Shown here in pieces: positions 44,900-57,018 of a DNA stretch of 64,000 bases. The position numbers and the translations under genes are program-made. The notes beneath the pieces were generated by a model, which saw only the letters and a program-made list of their open reading frames with translations, was not told where the DNA came from and searched no databases. The stretch is from Aspidapion aeneum (Eukaryota > Arthropoda > Insecta > Coleoptera > Brentidae). The stretch's first letter is position 1, and every line of letters begins with the position of its first letter. Where the stretch lies: NCBI GenBank assembly GCA_963576565.1, contig OY755038.1:66771908-66835907 (forward strand), read 5' to 3'.

Positions 44900-45083
44900 C
44901 AGTGGCATGTATAAGGGGGGGCCTGGGGGGCTAATTTTTTTAAAGATATTTTCCATATATTTTATGAATAGAAACATAAAATAGCATAAAATACGGCCGC
45001 ATGAGGTCTCGCACGCACCCCCCGCCCCCCACGAAACTGTCTCGACCCCCCCCCCCCCAAACTTTTTCCTATATACGCCACTG
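44900..45083. mobile_element. 184-bp hAT-type MITE with exact 8-bp duplication
   Basis: The ends CAGTGGCATGTATAAGG and its imperfect reverse complement (TATATACGCCACTG) are flanked on both sides by ACTGTATA (44892-44899 and 45084-45091). The 8-bp duplication and CAGTGGC ends place it in hAT. The inside is G- and C-run-rich and non-coding. Confidence 0.8.
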
Positions 45084-45839
45084 ACTGTATATCGAGTCCC
45101 ACCCCCACCTCCTCCCTTCTTCCCTACCCCGCATACTCTTCCATCTATCTATCTATCTATTTAGCCTTCTTCAATCCATCTTTGGATATAGGCCTATCTA
45201 TGTTTTTAAAAACATCTTCTAGGGCCTGGTTAAATAGTTGTGTGGCCAATTAAAATGCGTTGGGTGACATTTTGTGACACTGTAAATAGAATAATAACAA
45301 TTTGCCAATTTGTGACACTAAAAAAAATTACTGAATAATTAAACAAATATCTGGGAAACAGAACTGTATTTTCCTGCTAGGTAAAACATTGATATGCCCG
45401 GTAACTTTTATACAGCGGTGAAGGGGGGGGGTTCAGAAATAAGAAAATTTTAAGCGCCACAGTGTTTTAATATCAATGTTTTACAAAGAAGATCTTAATT
45501 AAAATACAGTTCAACCCAAACGTTGTAGCCAAACAATGAAATTCTACCTACTTCCGAGGCTTCCAGAGTATTTGTGTAATTAAAAAAACCAAAAAAATTG
45601 ACTAATAAACAAAATAAAATTCTAAAAGATTGAATTAAGAAGACAAAACTAGAGGCACGTTATAGGTAGATGGACTCCTTTAACAGGTCATAGTGTACCT
45701 ACATCCGGTCTAGGACAACTATCAGGAAAAAAATTTTTTGATAAAATGTGTAGATGAAAACTAAAATATATTATTTATATAAAAGCATCTTTAAAAAATC
45801 CTTTACTAACTAACTATCTATCAAATCTTGTGAAGCGTT

Positions 45840-46640
45840 TTTAACACACTTCCCATTATCCGATTTGGATGTAATTTGGTACACACGTAGTGGTCCCATG
45901 ACAATACCACATTAAGAAAAAAATATCCTACCACCCCTACCCCCACCCCTTGTATAGAAAAATGTGTTTTTGACACACTTCCCGTTATCCGATTTGGATA
46001 AAATTTGGTATACACATAGTGGTCCGAGGATAATACAACAATAAGAAAAAATATCCTCCCACCCCTACCCCCACCCCCTTTCATAGAAAAATTTGTTTTT
46101 GACACACATCCCGTTTTCCGATTTTGATGAAATTTGGTATACATATAGTGATCCGATGACAATACAATATTAAGAAAAAAATATCCTCCCACCTCTACTC
46201 CCACCCCCTTTAATAGAAAAATTAGTTTTTGACACACTTCCCATTATCCGATTTGGATGAAATTTGGTATTTACATAGCGGTTCGATGACAATACAACAT
46301 TTAAAAAATATCCTCCCACCCCTACCCCCACCCCCTTCCATAGAAAATGCGTTTTTGACACCCTTCCCATTATCCGATTTGGATGAAATTTGGTATACAT
46401 ATAGTGGTCCGATGACAATACAACATTGAAAAAAAAATCCTACCACTCCTACCCCCACCCTCATCTATAGAAAAATGCGTTTTTGACACACTTCCCATTA
46501 TCCGATTTGGATGAAATTTGGTATACATATAGTGATCCGATGACAATACAATATTAAGAAAAAAATATCCTCCCACCTCTACCCCGACCTCCTTTCATAG
46601 ATAAATGAGTTTTTGACACACTTCCCATTATCCGATTTAG
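45840..46640. repeat. Left arm minisatellite, about six 129-bp units
   Basis: Unit marked by CTTCCCATTATCCGATTTGG at roughly 45848, 45976, 46106, 46235, 46361, 46490 and 46619 (126-130-bp spacing), each followed by a T-rich part and CCTACCCCCACCCC. Frames read across it are all repeat translations. Confidence 0.9.
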
Positions 46641-46734
46641 ATGATTTTTTTAAAAAGCGTAACAAATCATGTTCGGCGACGTTAAACACCACAAAGTTCT
46701 AAATTTATTATAAATCGATCCCTAAGCACTGCAA

Positions 46735-47025
46735 TCTTTCAAGTTTGAGACAAGTCGGTTAGTAAATAAAAAATCTGCCATTTTGGATCCGCCATTTTGA
46801 TTTTTATGTTTGAGTAAAAAATTTTGTTAAATGACCTCAAGCAATGTAATATTTCAAGTTTGAGACAAATCGGTTGGTAAATAAGAAAATCCGCCATTTT
46901 GGATCCGCCATTTTGATTTTTTTAAGTTTGAGTAAAAAATTTTGTTAAATGACCTCAAGCAATGTAATATTTCAAGTTTGAGACAAATCTGTTAGTAAAT
47001 AAGAAAATCCGCCATTTGGAGAGGG
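46735..47025. repeat. Central 122-bp tandem repeat, about 2.4 units
   Basis: CAAGTTTGAGACAAATCGGT, AAATCCGCCATTTTGGATCC and TTTGTTAAATGACCTCAAGC recur in order. It forms the loop between the two inverted minisatellite arms. Confidence 0.85.
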
Positions 47026-47099
47026 TGGGGGTAGAGGTAGAAATATATTTTTTGTTTGGGCTGTATTGCCATCGGACCTTTATGCATATACCAAATTTT

Positions 47100-47900
47100 A
47101 TAAAAGTCATTTGAAGTGAAGTGTGTCAAAAACGCATTTTTTATGGAAGGGGGTGGGGGGTAGGGGTGGGAGGACATTTTTTAATTATTGTTGTATTGTT
47201 ATCGGACCACTATATGTATACCAAATTTCATCCAAATCGGATAATGGGAAGTGTGTCAAAAACGCATTTTTCTATAAATGAGGGTGAGGGTAGGAGAGGT
47301 AGGATTTCTTTTTCAATGTTGTACTGTCATCGGACCACTATATGTATACCAAATTTCATCCAAATCGGATAATGGGAAGGGTGTAAAAACCCATTTTCCA
47401 TTGAAGGGGGTGGCGGTAGGGGTGGGAGGATATTTTTTTTAATGTTGTATTGTCATCGGACTATATGTATACCAAATTTCATCCAAATCGGATAACGGGA
47501 TGTGTGTCAAAAAAAATTATTTCTATGAAAGGGGGTGGGGTAGAGGTGGGAGGTTATTTTTATCTTAATATTATATTGTCATCGGATCACTATATGTATA
47601 CCAAATTTCATCCAAATCGGATAACGGGATGTGTGTCAAAAACAAATTTTTCTATGGAAGGAAGTGGGGGTGGGGTGGGATGATATTTTTTTCTTATTGT
47701 TGTATTATCATCGGACCACTATGAGTATACCAAATTTTATCCAAATCGGATAACGGGAAGTGTGTCAAAAACACATTTTTCTATAGAAGGGGTGGGGGTA
47801 GGGGTTGTTTGAATATATTTTTCTTAATGTTGTATTGTCATGGGACCACTACGTGTGTACCAAATTTCATCCAAATCGGATAATGGGAAGTGTGTCAAAA
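47100..47900. repeat. Right arm minisatellite, inverted relative to the left arm
   Basis: About seven units of the same ~129-bp sequence in reverse complement (CCAAATCGGATAATGGGAAG spacing 122-131). Confidence 0.9.
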
Positions 47901-50900
47901 ACGCTTCACAAGATTTGATAGATAGTTAGTTAGTTAGACAGAACATCTGAAGCTAAATAAAAGCTTGTAAAAAATTGCGTAGGATTTTTTATAGATGTTT
48001 TTATATAAATAATATATTTTATTTTTCATCTACACATTTTATCAGAAAAAAATTTTTTAGTCCGGCGCCGAGTTGGCCGGCGCCCAGTTGGCGGCGCCGA
48101 GTTGGCCCGGCGCCCAGTTGGCTGCGCCGAGTTGGCGGCGCCCAGTTGACGGCGCCGAGATGGCGGCGCCCAGTTGTCCCATTCCGACCTACATCTGAGT
48201 CAGTAGTGTGAGACTCAGTTATATAAACGATTGTAAAAAAAAATATATACTTCCAAAATTATTCCGTCATAGGGGAGATCTGGACCAAATATCTGCTGTC
48301 ATCATTCTACGTTGGGTAGAATGAGACAGACAGCAACCCAGTCCGAGATCCACCCCATGAGGTAAAACAGTGTAAGGAAACCGCAAAAAAATATAACCTC
48401 ATCTCTCTTTTGTCTCTGCAAAGTTGGTCATTGGGTTGTACAAATAACACAAAAAAAAATTAGTTCATCTTCGGTTCGGTTCGGTGTGTGTGTGGAGGAT
48501 GAAAATGAAAATTGATCAAAATACAAAAAAAAATATTGAAATCTAAGAATAATACTTGAATAAACATGAAATATAAATCAATGAAACAAGGAAACAAGTT
48601 AGAGCCAGGGGCGTTCAATTTCACAGAAAAAATAATATAATTAAATATGCCGCAAAATCTTGGGTTATGACGTCATACCGTTACCTTGCGTTTACAAGCA
48701 ATGTTGAAATTATACTGTGCAAAATTATATATAAAAAGTTATATGAAAAGATTATATCAAATGTTGCTTGCTCCTACCTTGGTCCTTGATTATTTTATGT
48801 GTGTTTTATTTTGTAAACCTGGTGTTGTTCTCCTCCTGCTACTTCGGGTCCCGTCCTGTTCTGTCCGCACCTCCCCTAGTGCCCGCTTAGTACATCACGC
48901 TAGGGCAGCACATGGTTGTGGAAAATGTTGCTGATTCTTGCCCGACCATAAAACCCTGTGGAAAATGAAATGTTTGAGTTTCCTGGAATTCGTCTATTTT
49001 GCACGAAGTTCCCCTACACCGAGTAACTTAAATCGAGAACCCCATGTCGACTCAATAAAATAAAGTAGATTTAAACAGATGAACTAAAATAATCCTAACG
49101 TACCTTTCCCAGGGTTACAAGGCTACACCCGGCTTCACACCAGCATCCAGCACAACTGTCCCGTCGATGGAATGGACAGGGCACACTTCTTTCCCGTAGA
49201 AATGGCGTAGGTCGCCTTTTAGTCCCTCTCAAAGAGAATACGAGCCGTCCACGAGAATGCCTCACGACGGACTCACTTCTACAGTTTCTGGGATATCTCC
49301 TGCAATCGCTGCAGTGCCAATAACCAAAAAAAAAATGGCGATCTCAGAAACTGTTGTCGACCCACCGCCGACTTTAGGAAAAGAGAAAAGACCCTTTTTC
49401 GAGAACACAAAAAAATGAAGTTGCCGGAAATCGTTCGTAGATCTGGTTTTGACAGTACACAGTACCAACCTAATTTTCCCGGTTAAATTCAAATAAGAAT
49501 GCAAACGCATTTATAAAAAAACGTTCTCGCCGAAAAATCACTAACTCCGGTTTGCGAGACTGGAGAAAAAAAACCGCGGTTTTCAAACTAACCAATGATG
49601 AAATACACTAATACTTCCGTACCCTGTGCATGAGGTGTTGTCGGATCTATTTCCACGGTTGAAATTTTTATAACAAGGACATCGAGACACCCTCCATACA
49701 TAGACCGAACATTTGCCTACCGGACCCCCGCTAACATAGCAAGTAGGAGGGAAATAACCAGACGGACTATAAGAAGCTCAGCATTGAAACCATCAACTGT
49801 AAAATCAATTACTGGAGATCAGAGCTTGCATCAAACCCAGGAATATTCGAACACTCAACCAATTCCCATATGAGTAAAGCTATACTAAGTGTAGAATTTA
49901 GTTCTATTTTAGTTACAGTTTTAGTCAAAAGTTTCCTTTGCTCTTTATATATGTTTTCTCTAAGATTCATATGGTTTGACGCCATTTTTGTAAAACATTT
50001 CTACATTAATAAAGTTGTTTCTGAACTTGAACCTAAAAATACACATTGAAGTACTGCTTGAACCCGGCACAAGAGTGTTCAGATGTTAAGTTTCTTCTTA
50101 TTGTTGTATTATCATCGGACCACTATGAGTATACCAAATTTTATCCAAATCGGATAACGGGAAGTGTGTCAAAAACACATTTTTCTATAGAAGGGGTGGG
50201 GGTAGGGGTTGTTTGAATATATTTTTCTTAATGTTGTATTGTCATGGGACCACTACGTGTGTACCAAATTTCATCCAAATCGGATAATGGGAAGTGTGTC
50301 AAAAACGCTTCACAAGATTTGATAGATAGTTAGTTAGTTAGACAGAACATCTGAAGCTAAATAAAAGCTTGTAAAAAATTGCGTAGGATTTTTTATAGAT
50401 GTTTTTATATAAATAATATATTTTATTTTTCATCTACACATTTTATCAGAAAAAAATTTTTTAGTCCGGCGCCGAGTTGGCCGGCGCCCAGTTGGCGGCG
50501 CCGAGTTGGCCCGGCGCCCAGTTGGCTGCGCCGAGTTGGCGGCGCCCAGTTGACGGCGCCGAGATGGCGGCGCCCAGTTGTCCCATTCCGACCTACATCT
50601 GAGTCAGTAGTGTGAGACTCAGTTATATAAACGATTGTAAAAAAAAATATATACTTCCAAAATTATTCCGTCATAGGGGAGATCTGGACCAAATATCTGC
50701 TGTCATCATTCTACGTTGGGTAGAATGAGACAGACAGCAACCCAGTCCGAGATCCACCCCATGAGGTAAAACAGTGTAAGGAAACCGCAAAAAAATATAA
50801 CCTCATCTCTCTTTTGTCTCTGCAAAGTTGGTCATTGGGTTGTACAAATAACACAAAAAAAAATTAGTTCATCTTCGGTTCGGTTCGGTGTGTGTGTGGA

Positions 50901-52498
50901 GGATGAAAATGAAAATTGATCAAAATACAAAAAAAAATATTGAAATCTAAGAATAATACTTGAATAAACATGAAATATAAATCAATGAAACAAGGAAACA
51001 AGTTAGAGCCAGGGGCGTTCAATTTCACAGAAAAAATAATATAATTAAATATGCCGCAAAATCTTGGGTTATGACGTCATACCGTTACCTTGCGTTTACA
51101 AGCAATGTTGAAATTATACTGTGCAAAATTATATATAAAAAGTTATATGAAAAGATTATATCAAATGTTGCTTGCTCCTACCTTGGTCCTTGATTATTTT
51201 ATGTGTGTTTTATTTTGTAAACCTGGTGTTGTTCTCCTCCTGCTACTTCGGGTCCCGTCCTGTTCTGTCCGCACCTCCCCTAGTGCCCGCTTAGTACATC
51301 ACGCTAGGGCAGCACATGGTTGTGGAAAATGTTGCTGATTCTTGCCCGACCATAAAACCCTGTGGAAAATGAAATGTTTGAGTTTCCTGGAATTCGTCTA
51401 TTTTGCACGAAGTTCCCCTACACCGAGTAACTTAAATCGAGAACCCCATGTCGACTCAATAAAATAAAGTAGATTTAAACAGATGAACTAAAATAATCCT
51501 AACGTACCTTTCCCAGGGTTACAAGGCTACACCCGGCTTCACACCAGCATCCAGCACAACTGTCCCGTCGATGGAATGGACAGGGCACACTTCTTTCCCG
51601 TAGAAATGGCGTAGGTCGCCTTTTAGTCCCTCTCAAAGAGAATACGAGCCGTCCACGAGAATGCCTCACGACGGACTCACTTCTACAGTTTCTGGGATAT
51701 CTCCTGCAATCGCTGCAGTGCCAATAACCAAAAAAAAAATGGCGATCTCAGAAACTGTTGTCGACCCACCGCCGACTTTAGGAAAAGAGAAAAGACCCTT
51801 TTTCGAGAACACAAAAAAATGAAGTTGCCGGAAATCGTTCGTAGATCTGGTTTTGACAGTACACAGTACCAACCTAATTTTCCCGGTTAAATTCAAATAA
51901 GAATGCAAACGCATTTATAAAAAAACGTTCTCGCCGAAAAATCACTAACTCCGGTTTGCGAGACTGGAGAAAAAAAACCGCGGTTTTCAAACTAACCAAT
52001 GATGAAATACACTAATACTTCCGTACCCTGTGCATGAGGTGTTGTCGGATCTATTTCCACGGTTGAAATTTTTATAACAAGGACATCGAGACACCCTCCA
52101 TACATAGACCGAACATTTGCCTACCGGACCCCCGCTAACATAGCAAGTAGGAGGGAAATAACCAGACGGACTATAAGAAGCTCAGCATTGAAACCATCAA
52201 CTGTAAAATCAATTACTGGAGATCAGAGCTTGCATCAAACCCAGGAATATTCGAACACTCAACCAATTCCCATATGAGTAAAGCTATACTAAGTGTAGAA
52301 TTTAGTTCTATTTTAGTTACAGTTTTAGTCAAAAGTTTCCTTTGCTCTTTATATATGTTTTCTCTAAGATTCATATGGTTTGACGCCATTTTTGTAAAAC
52401 ATTTCTACATTAATAAAGTTGTTTCTGAACTTGAACCTAAAAATACACATTGAAGTACTGCTTGAACCCGGCACAAGAGTGTTCAGATGTTAAGTTTG
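47691..52498. repeat. Apparently exact 2404-bp tandem duplication
   Basis: 47691-50094 and 50095-52498 repeat each other with a constant 2404-bp offset and identical translations in all shared frames. The unit begins in the last foldback minisatellite units and ends in LTR sequence. At the junction the copies share only a T/C-rich word (TTTCTT). Confidence 0.9.
48062..48180. repeat. GGCGCC short tandem repeat at the foldback end
   Basis: Eight or so alternating units of 13-16 bp, GGCGCCGAGTTGG and GGCGCCCAGTTGG. It is repeated at 50466-50584 by the tandem duplication, and a shorter version lies at 2473-2520. It is strikingly GC-rich for this window. Confidence 0.92.
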
Positions 52499-53248
52499 CT
52501 CACCACTAGCTAGCCCTACACAACCTTCCAATCCGACTGAGTTAGCTATTAACTTTATTTAACTATGATTATATATAAATTTATATAATATAAAAATACG
52601 ATTTTGTTTATACTTTTAGTCCTGGTTTTTATCCCTCGTTTATCTCCCATTTACAAAAAACAAACTCGTATTTATTTTATCTTCTCCTTATCAAATTAAT
52701 AAAGATATTAAAGGGGCGGAGCCTCGGTTGTTCCTGGTCGACCCGTGGACCCAAATATGTTTTCGTGCTATCAAAACTAGCTAATCCGTGAAGGATATGA
52801 GGTTCGGATTGTCCCAATATCCTCGAAAATAAACATAAGCGAATGAAATGTTCATCTAAATGTTTCCTTCCTGTTACTGAAACCATTTGTGATGCGGCAA
52901 CGCCGCCATTCCCCAGCAGAACAGCTGTTTATTTTCATGAACGTCAAAGAAAATTACGAAGTTTTACAGATAAATAAAACAATCGAAAGTTTTTATGTGA
53001 TTTTCCCCGAAACCTGTGATCTTAAATTCCAATTACGATATCCAGATAATGCCATGTGCGCAGTATCCACAGTAATTTGATGGAATGCCTCCTTTTAAGG
53101 TAACTTCCTAGACACTATATAACCTCCAAACCTAGCTCTATAAAATACCCTTAATTTGTGTACAGAAAGACGAGTCGAAGAGCCTTGATTATTTACCTAA
53201 ATAAACAAATATGTAACGTTGCCTTAAACGTAAAAATGACACGTTACA

Positions 53249-53262
53249 TAATCCCCCCAACA
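53249..53262 (-). promoter_or_regulatory. Long-LTR gypsy polypurine tract
   Basis: On the minus strand TTGTTGGGGGGATTA directly precedes the LTR start TGTAACG, as expected for the plus-strand primer. Confidence 0.65.
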
Positions 53263-53273
53263 AGACGATTAAC

Positions 53274-54253
53274 CTAAAAGGAGAGGTCCGCTGCCGACTT
53301 AAGGTCTTTGGCATGCCAACTCCCTGGTAGTACTTTACCCGATGGTTCCTGAAGCGCAAATATCCAAGGAGAAATTCTATTCCTAATCACATAAGGACCA
53401 ACAAATTTCGGTGCTAACTTCTTCGAGAAAAACTTCGCAGCATCTGACAACACATAATTCTTCTTCCAAACGCGCTGACCCACAACAAAGTTGGGTACCC
53501 TTGTACGCAAATTATACTGAACTTCGTTTTTCTCTCCTGCTACCTCTAACTGGGTTGGAGTAATCTTTTCCTGACAGACACATATTTCTACCAAAATTAA
53601 CAAAGAAAGGAGACATCCTGGTTGTCTCATGGGCTGCAGTACGAATCGCGCAGGCAAGTTTATGTATTTGTTCGTCCCACTTTCTGTGGTTGTCTTTCAC
53701 ATAACAACATAACATGGTTGTTAACGTACGATTCGTCCTTTCTGTTGGATTCGCTCTGGGGTGATAATACGGATTATACTGAATTTTAACCTGATAACTC
53801 TCAGCGAAACATTTAAACTCATTACTTTTGTACTGAGGTCCATTATCACAAAGTATCAAACGGGGTACTCCGAAGACCATAAATACTTGCTCCTCAAGAT
53901 GCTTGACAACAGCTTGAGTAGGGGCTGTTCGCATTGGAAAAACTAAGGAAAACTTACTCTAATAGTCCGTAACGACGAGAATCCAGCAATTACCCTTTGT
54001 CGAACGAGGTAACGGTCCACATAAATCTGTTGAAATAATTTCCCAAGGACGAGTTGGTTTTGGGTGAGATATCATCTGATCAGATACACCTTGTGTATCA
54101 CCTTTATGAGCTGCACAGACAAAGCATTTCTTTACAAAAGTTGCCACGTCCTGGCGCATTTTTGGCCAATAATATTTTTCTGCCAGTCTGTGGAAGGTTT
54201 TATACACACCCATATGTCTTGCGGTAGGAGGATCGTGAGCTTCTCCAATAATT
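53274..54253 (-). pseudogene. Long-LTR gypsy integrase
   Basis: Minus strand, downstream of and frame-shifted from the reverse transcriptase. The zinc region reads HDPPTARHMGVYKTFHRL ... CFVCAAHKG. The core has ISTDLCGPL (first Asp), a nonsense codon right after VVTDY, then LILCDNGPQYKSNEF (second Asp) and YYHPRANPTERTNRTL (Glu). A frame change near 53570 leads to the C-terminal GPY/F-type segment (KLAPKFVGPYVIRNR). All three catalytic positions can be seen, but two lesions split the frame. Confidence 0.85.
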
Positions 54254-56251
54254 CTACGCCTGATCTTTGGGGACTACCTCTTTCCAATATTCGTTGGATG
54301 GTGAAAGTTGAGGGTATTCTTGTTTGACATATTTATACAACTTATTATCAGTGTATCTCCAATTCATAAATTTTAACGGTGATTCTACGACCCTCTTTAC
54401 CATCTTTTGATACCATCGATCTTTAATTGCTGTTGAAACGTCTCTGGGCTGCGAAATTGTATCAATCATAGGTACTGCGCGAGACAACATGTCCGGGACA
54501 ACTAAATCTTTCCCTTTCCGATGGATTACTTCAAAATCATATTGTTGCAGTTTTACAGACCAACGAGCAAGTCTTCCACTGGGCTCTTTCAAGCTATAAA
54601 GCCATTTTAAGCTAAAATGATCTGTAATGACCTTAAATGAGATCCCCTCAATATATGGCCGGAGCTTCTCTATCGCCCAAACCAATGCCAAACATTCTCG
54701 CTCGGTGGTCGTGTAAACACGTTCTTGCTTAGTCAAAGATCGACTCAAATAGCATATGACCTTGTCTCCTTCAGGATAAGGTTGCGTTAAATATGCTCCT
54801 ATTCCATATCCTGATGCGTCTGTTTGAATGACAAATTCTTTGGTATAATCTGGACATGTAAGAATCGGTGCAGTCACTAAAAGTTCCTTAATCTTAATAA
54901 ATGCTTTTTCGCAGTCTGGAGTCCAATCGAACTTTTGATTTTTCTTAGTTAGAGCTGTAGTTGGAGCTATTATCGCTGAAAAATTCTCTATGAAACGTCT
55001 ATACCAGGATATTGTACCTACAACTCTACGAACTTCTCTGACAGTTCTTGGCCTCTGGAGCTCTAACATGGCTCTAATTTTATTAGGGTCAACTCGGATG
55101 CCTCGACGGTCCACTACGAATCCTAAATAAGTCATTTCTGGCCTACACAGTTGGCATTTCTCCCAACTTACCGTTATCTTTGCATTCTGCAATCTTCGTA
55201 GGACTTCCTCAAGAATTCTAAGATGTTCAGAAAAGCTCTGTGTGACAATTACGTACACGTCATCGTACACGTAGGGGTCTAAATCGTTTCCTATGATGAT
55301 ATCTATGAGTCTCTGCCAAGTTGCCGGTGCATTATGAAGACCAAACGGTAAACGCCTAAATTGGAAGAGACCTCGTCGACAGATGAATGCTGTTAATGGC
55401 TTTGATGATTCTTCCATTGGTACTTGCCAGTAAGCACTCTTAATATATAAAGTTGACAAGTACTTAACATCTTTCAATTTGTCAAGGGTCTCGGATACGA
55501 GTGGTAAAGGATAACTATCACGCGCCGTCACTGAGTTTAATTTGCGGTAGTCTACGCAGAACCGATATTTCTTTGTGTTTTTCTTTTGTACCATTACCAC
55601 TGGTGAAGCCCATGAACTACTACTCCGTTCTATTACATCTAGTTTTAGCATTTCGTCGATTTCGTCATCCATAAGTTTTTGAATGACCGGTGAGACCTTA
55701 TATGAACGCTGTCTTATCGGCGATGCATCTGTTGTAATATTGTGTTCTACCCTGTCTGTACATCCTAGTGAGTCACCCATAATAGTCTTATATTTATCGA
55801 CCAATTCCTCTAGTCGTTCTGATTCATAAGGCGTAAGAGTAGTTTGTTGGTCTGATGTTTCTAAAGAACAAATCACATTTTTATTATCGGCAAAGTGCCA
55901 CTCATTAGTACTTAAGTTCGGTACTATCCCCATCGAAATCCAAAAATCTAATCCCAAAATCAAAGTGTGCGGCAACTCAGGAACGACGACGACCTCTATT
56001 AACCTAATTTTATCCTGAACTCGCATAGGAAGCTGCACTGTCCCAATACTACTCGTGCTTTGACCATTTGCCACAATACAACTCGTCTTCTTCCTGGTAT
56101 CAAGTGAAAAACCAAACCTCTCGATGATTGACCAACCATGATTCCCTAAAAAGGTACGTGAAGTCCCGGAATCCAACAAACCTAATAACTTATTTCCGAG
56201 CACATCCACTTCTAAATAAGACCTCTCATCTTTACGAGCATGACTTATCAC
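54254..56251 (-). pseudogene. Long-LTR gypsy protease, reverse transcriptase and RNase H (open but catalytically damaged)
   Basis: A 665-codon open frame from a GTG-preceded stretch, so the true start lies upstream in gag-pol. Protease motif LLDSGTS at residues 25-31 and ILGLDFW at about 98-104. Reverse transcriptase: YRFCVDYRKLN at about 229-239, then YLSTLYIKSAYWQ at 264-276, where the family normally has Asp in L-D-x-x-S-x-Y, so the first catalytic Asp appears to be Tyr. The Y-x-D-D region reads DPYVYDDVYVIV and is also displaced. RNase H: IQTDASGYGIGAYL, TERECLALVWAIEKL and ITDHFSLKWL. Inference: the open frame is not evidence of activity. It overlaps integrase in a different frame. Confidence 0.85.
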
Positions 56252-57018
56252 ATAATCTAAAACGTACGTTAGCCTATCGGTCGATGGTTGTTCAGGCTGA
56301 CTCGAAGGTTGACCACCTACGAGCGCCTGGATCCGTTTCCCTGACGATTACAATTACGACATTCTCTGACTGTTACCCCTGCCTGACCACACGAATAACA
56401 CTGCTTACCTCTAGGTAATGCGTACCCGATCGCCATGTGCCCTGTTTGATTGCATCTATAACACACCACGTCCCTACTCGCCCTACCAGATCCAACACCT
56501 GTGGTGGTTGTACATCTCTGTCATTTGCACTAGTCTGACCACTAGCTGGTTGTTGCCTATCTCTATCAGCTCTAGCAGCGAAACTGCTTGCTGGCTGTTA
56601 CCTATCTCTGTTAAATCTGTTATCAGGAATATTCAAATTCTGTTGATTTGATGTCCCGGCACCTGATATTTGAATTGCATCAACCCCTGTTGGAAAATCG
56701 TCAAAAACGCTCTCTACGTCAACGTAGGCCAAGTCAGGTTTAATAGATTGGTTTCTTCTAGGAGTAAAATTCTCCTCCTCTAACCCATATCTCTGGTCTA
56801 TTCTACGACACGAATCTTTTAAATGTGATAGGCTATTGACCTCAGTAGCAATCAACCCTTTCTTATAAATGTCCGCGATATTTCTGAAGACGATAGCTAA
56901 TTTCGCCTCTTCAGAAACAGGACAGCCAAGTCTTTGGAAATACGTGTTCATGACAGCAATATAGGTCCCTATAGACTCTCCAGGGCCTTGTTTACGTTTT
57001 TGGATTTCCTTCAATAGC
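56252..57018 (-). pseudogene. Long-LTR gypsy gag, second part with zinc knuckles
   Basis: From the solo LTR boundary at 57018 the minus strand reads on in gag: KEIQKRKQGPGESIGTYIAV, VSEEAKLAIVFRNI, then a linker, and decayed knuckles CYRCNQTGHMAIGYALP (last Cys lost) and CYSCGQAGVTVREC (His lost). Stops lie between 56598 and 56252. The reading frame continues the one broken off at 60365 once one copy of the TAGC duplication is set aside. Confidence 0.8.

Larger units (their letters stand above)
45705..48186. mobile_element. 2482-bp foldback element with minisatellite arms
   Basis: Flanked by ACCTACAT on both sides (45697-45704 and 48187-48194); the solo LTR lacks the insert. The ends are CCGGTCTAGGACAACTATC on the left and, reverse-complemented, CGGAATGGGACAACTGGGC on the right. 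Both arms then carry a shared ~100-bp segment (AAAATGTGTAGATGAAAA...). Next come inverted arrays of a ~129-bp unit, and the centre holds a 122-bp tandem repeat. No transposase is present. An 8-bp duplication would suit hAT or P-like elements, but the family is not assigned. Confidence 0.8.
45241..53248 (-). repeat. Long-LTR gypsy 3' LTR, enlarged to 8 kb
   Basis: On the minus strand it starts TGTAACGTGTC at 53248 and ends GGCCACA at 45241. It matches the 3342-bp solo LTR (57019-60360, opposite orientation) along its length. The excess comes from the foldback element at 45705-48186 and the duplicated 2404-bp block. 45241-45704 and 48187-50094 are ordinary LTR sequence. No coding region is supported inside; the short frames repeated at 48686, 49262, 51090 and 51666 are copies of one another and look like chance. 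Confidence 0.85.

Noticed and set aside
45821..47700. Many frames reading Lys-Phe-His-Pro-Asn-Arg repeats
   Set aside because: They are translations of the 129-bp minisatellite unit in different phases.
47975..51914. Three pairs of identical frames that look like duplicated genes
   Set aside because: Each pair is created by the 2404-bp tandem duplication of non-coding LTR and foldback sequence. They show no motif and have no equivalent frames in the solo LTR.
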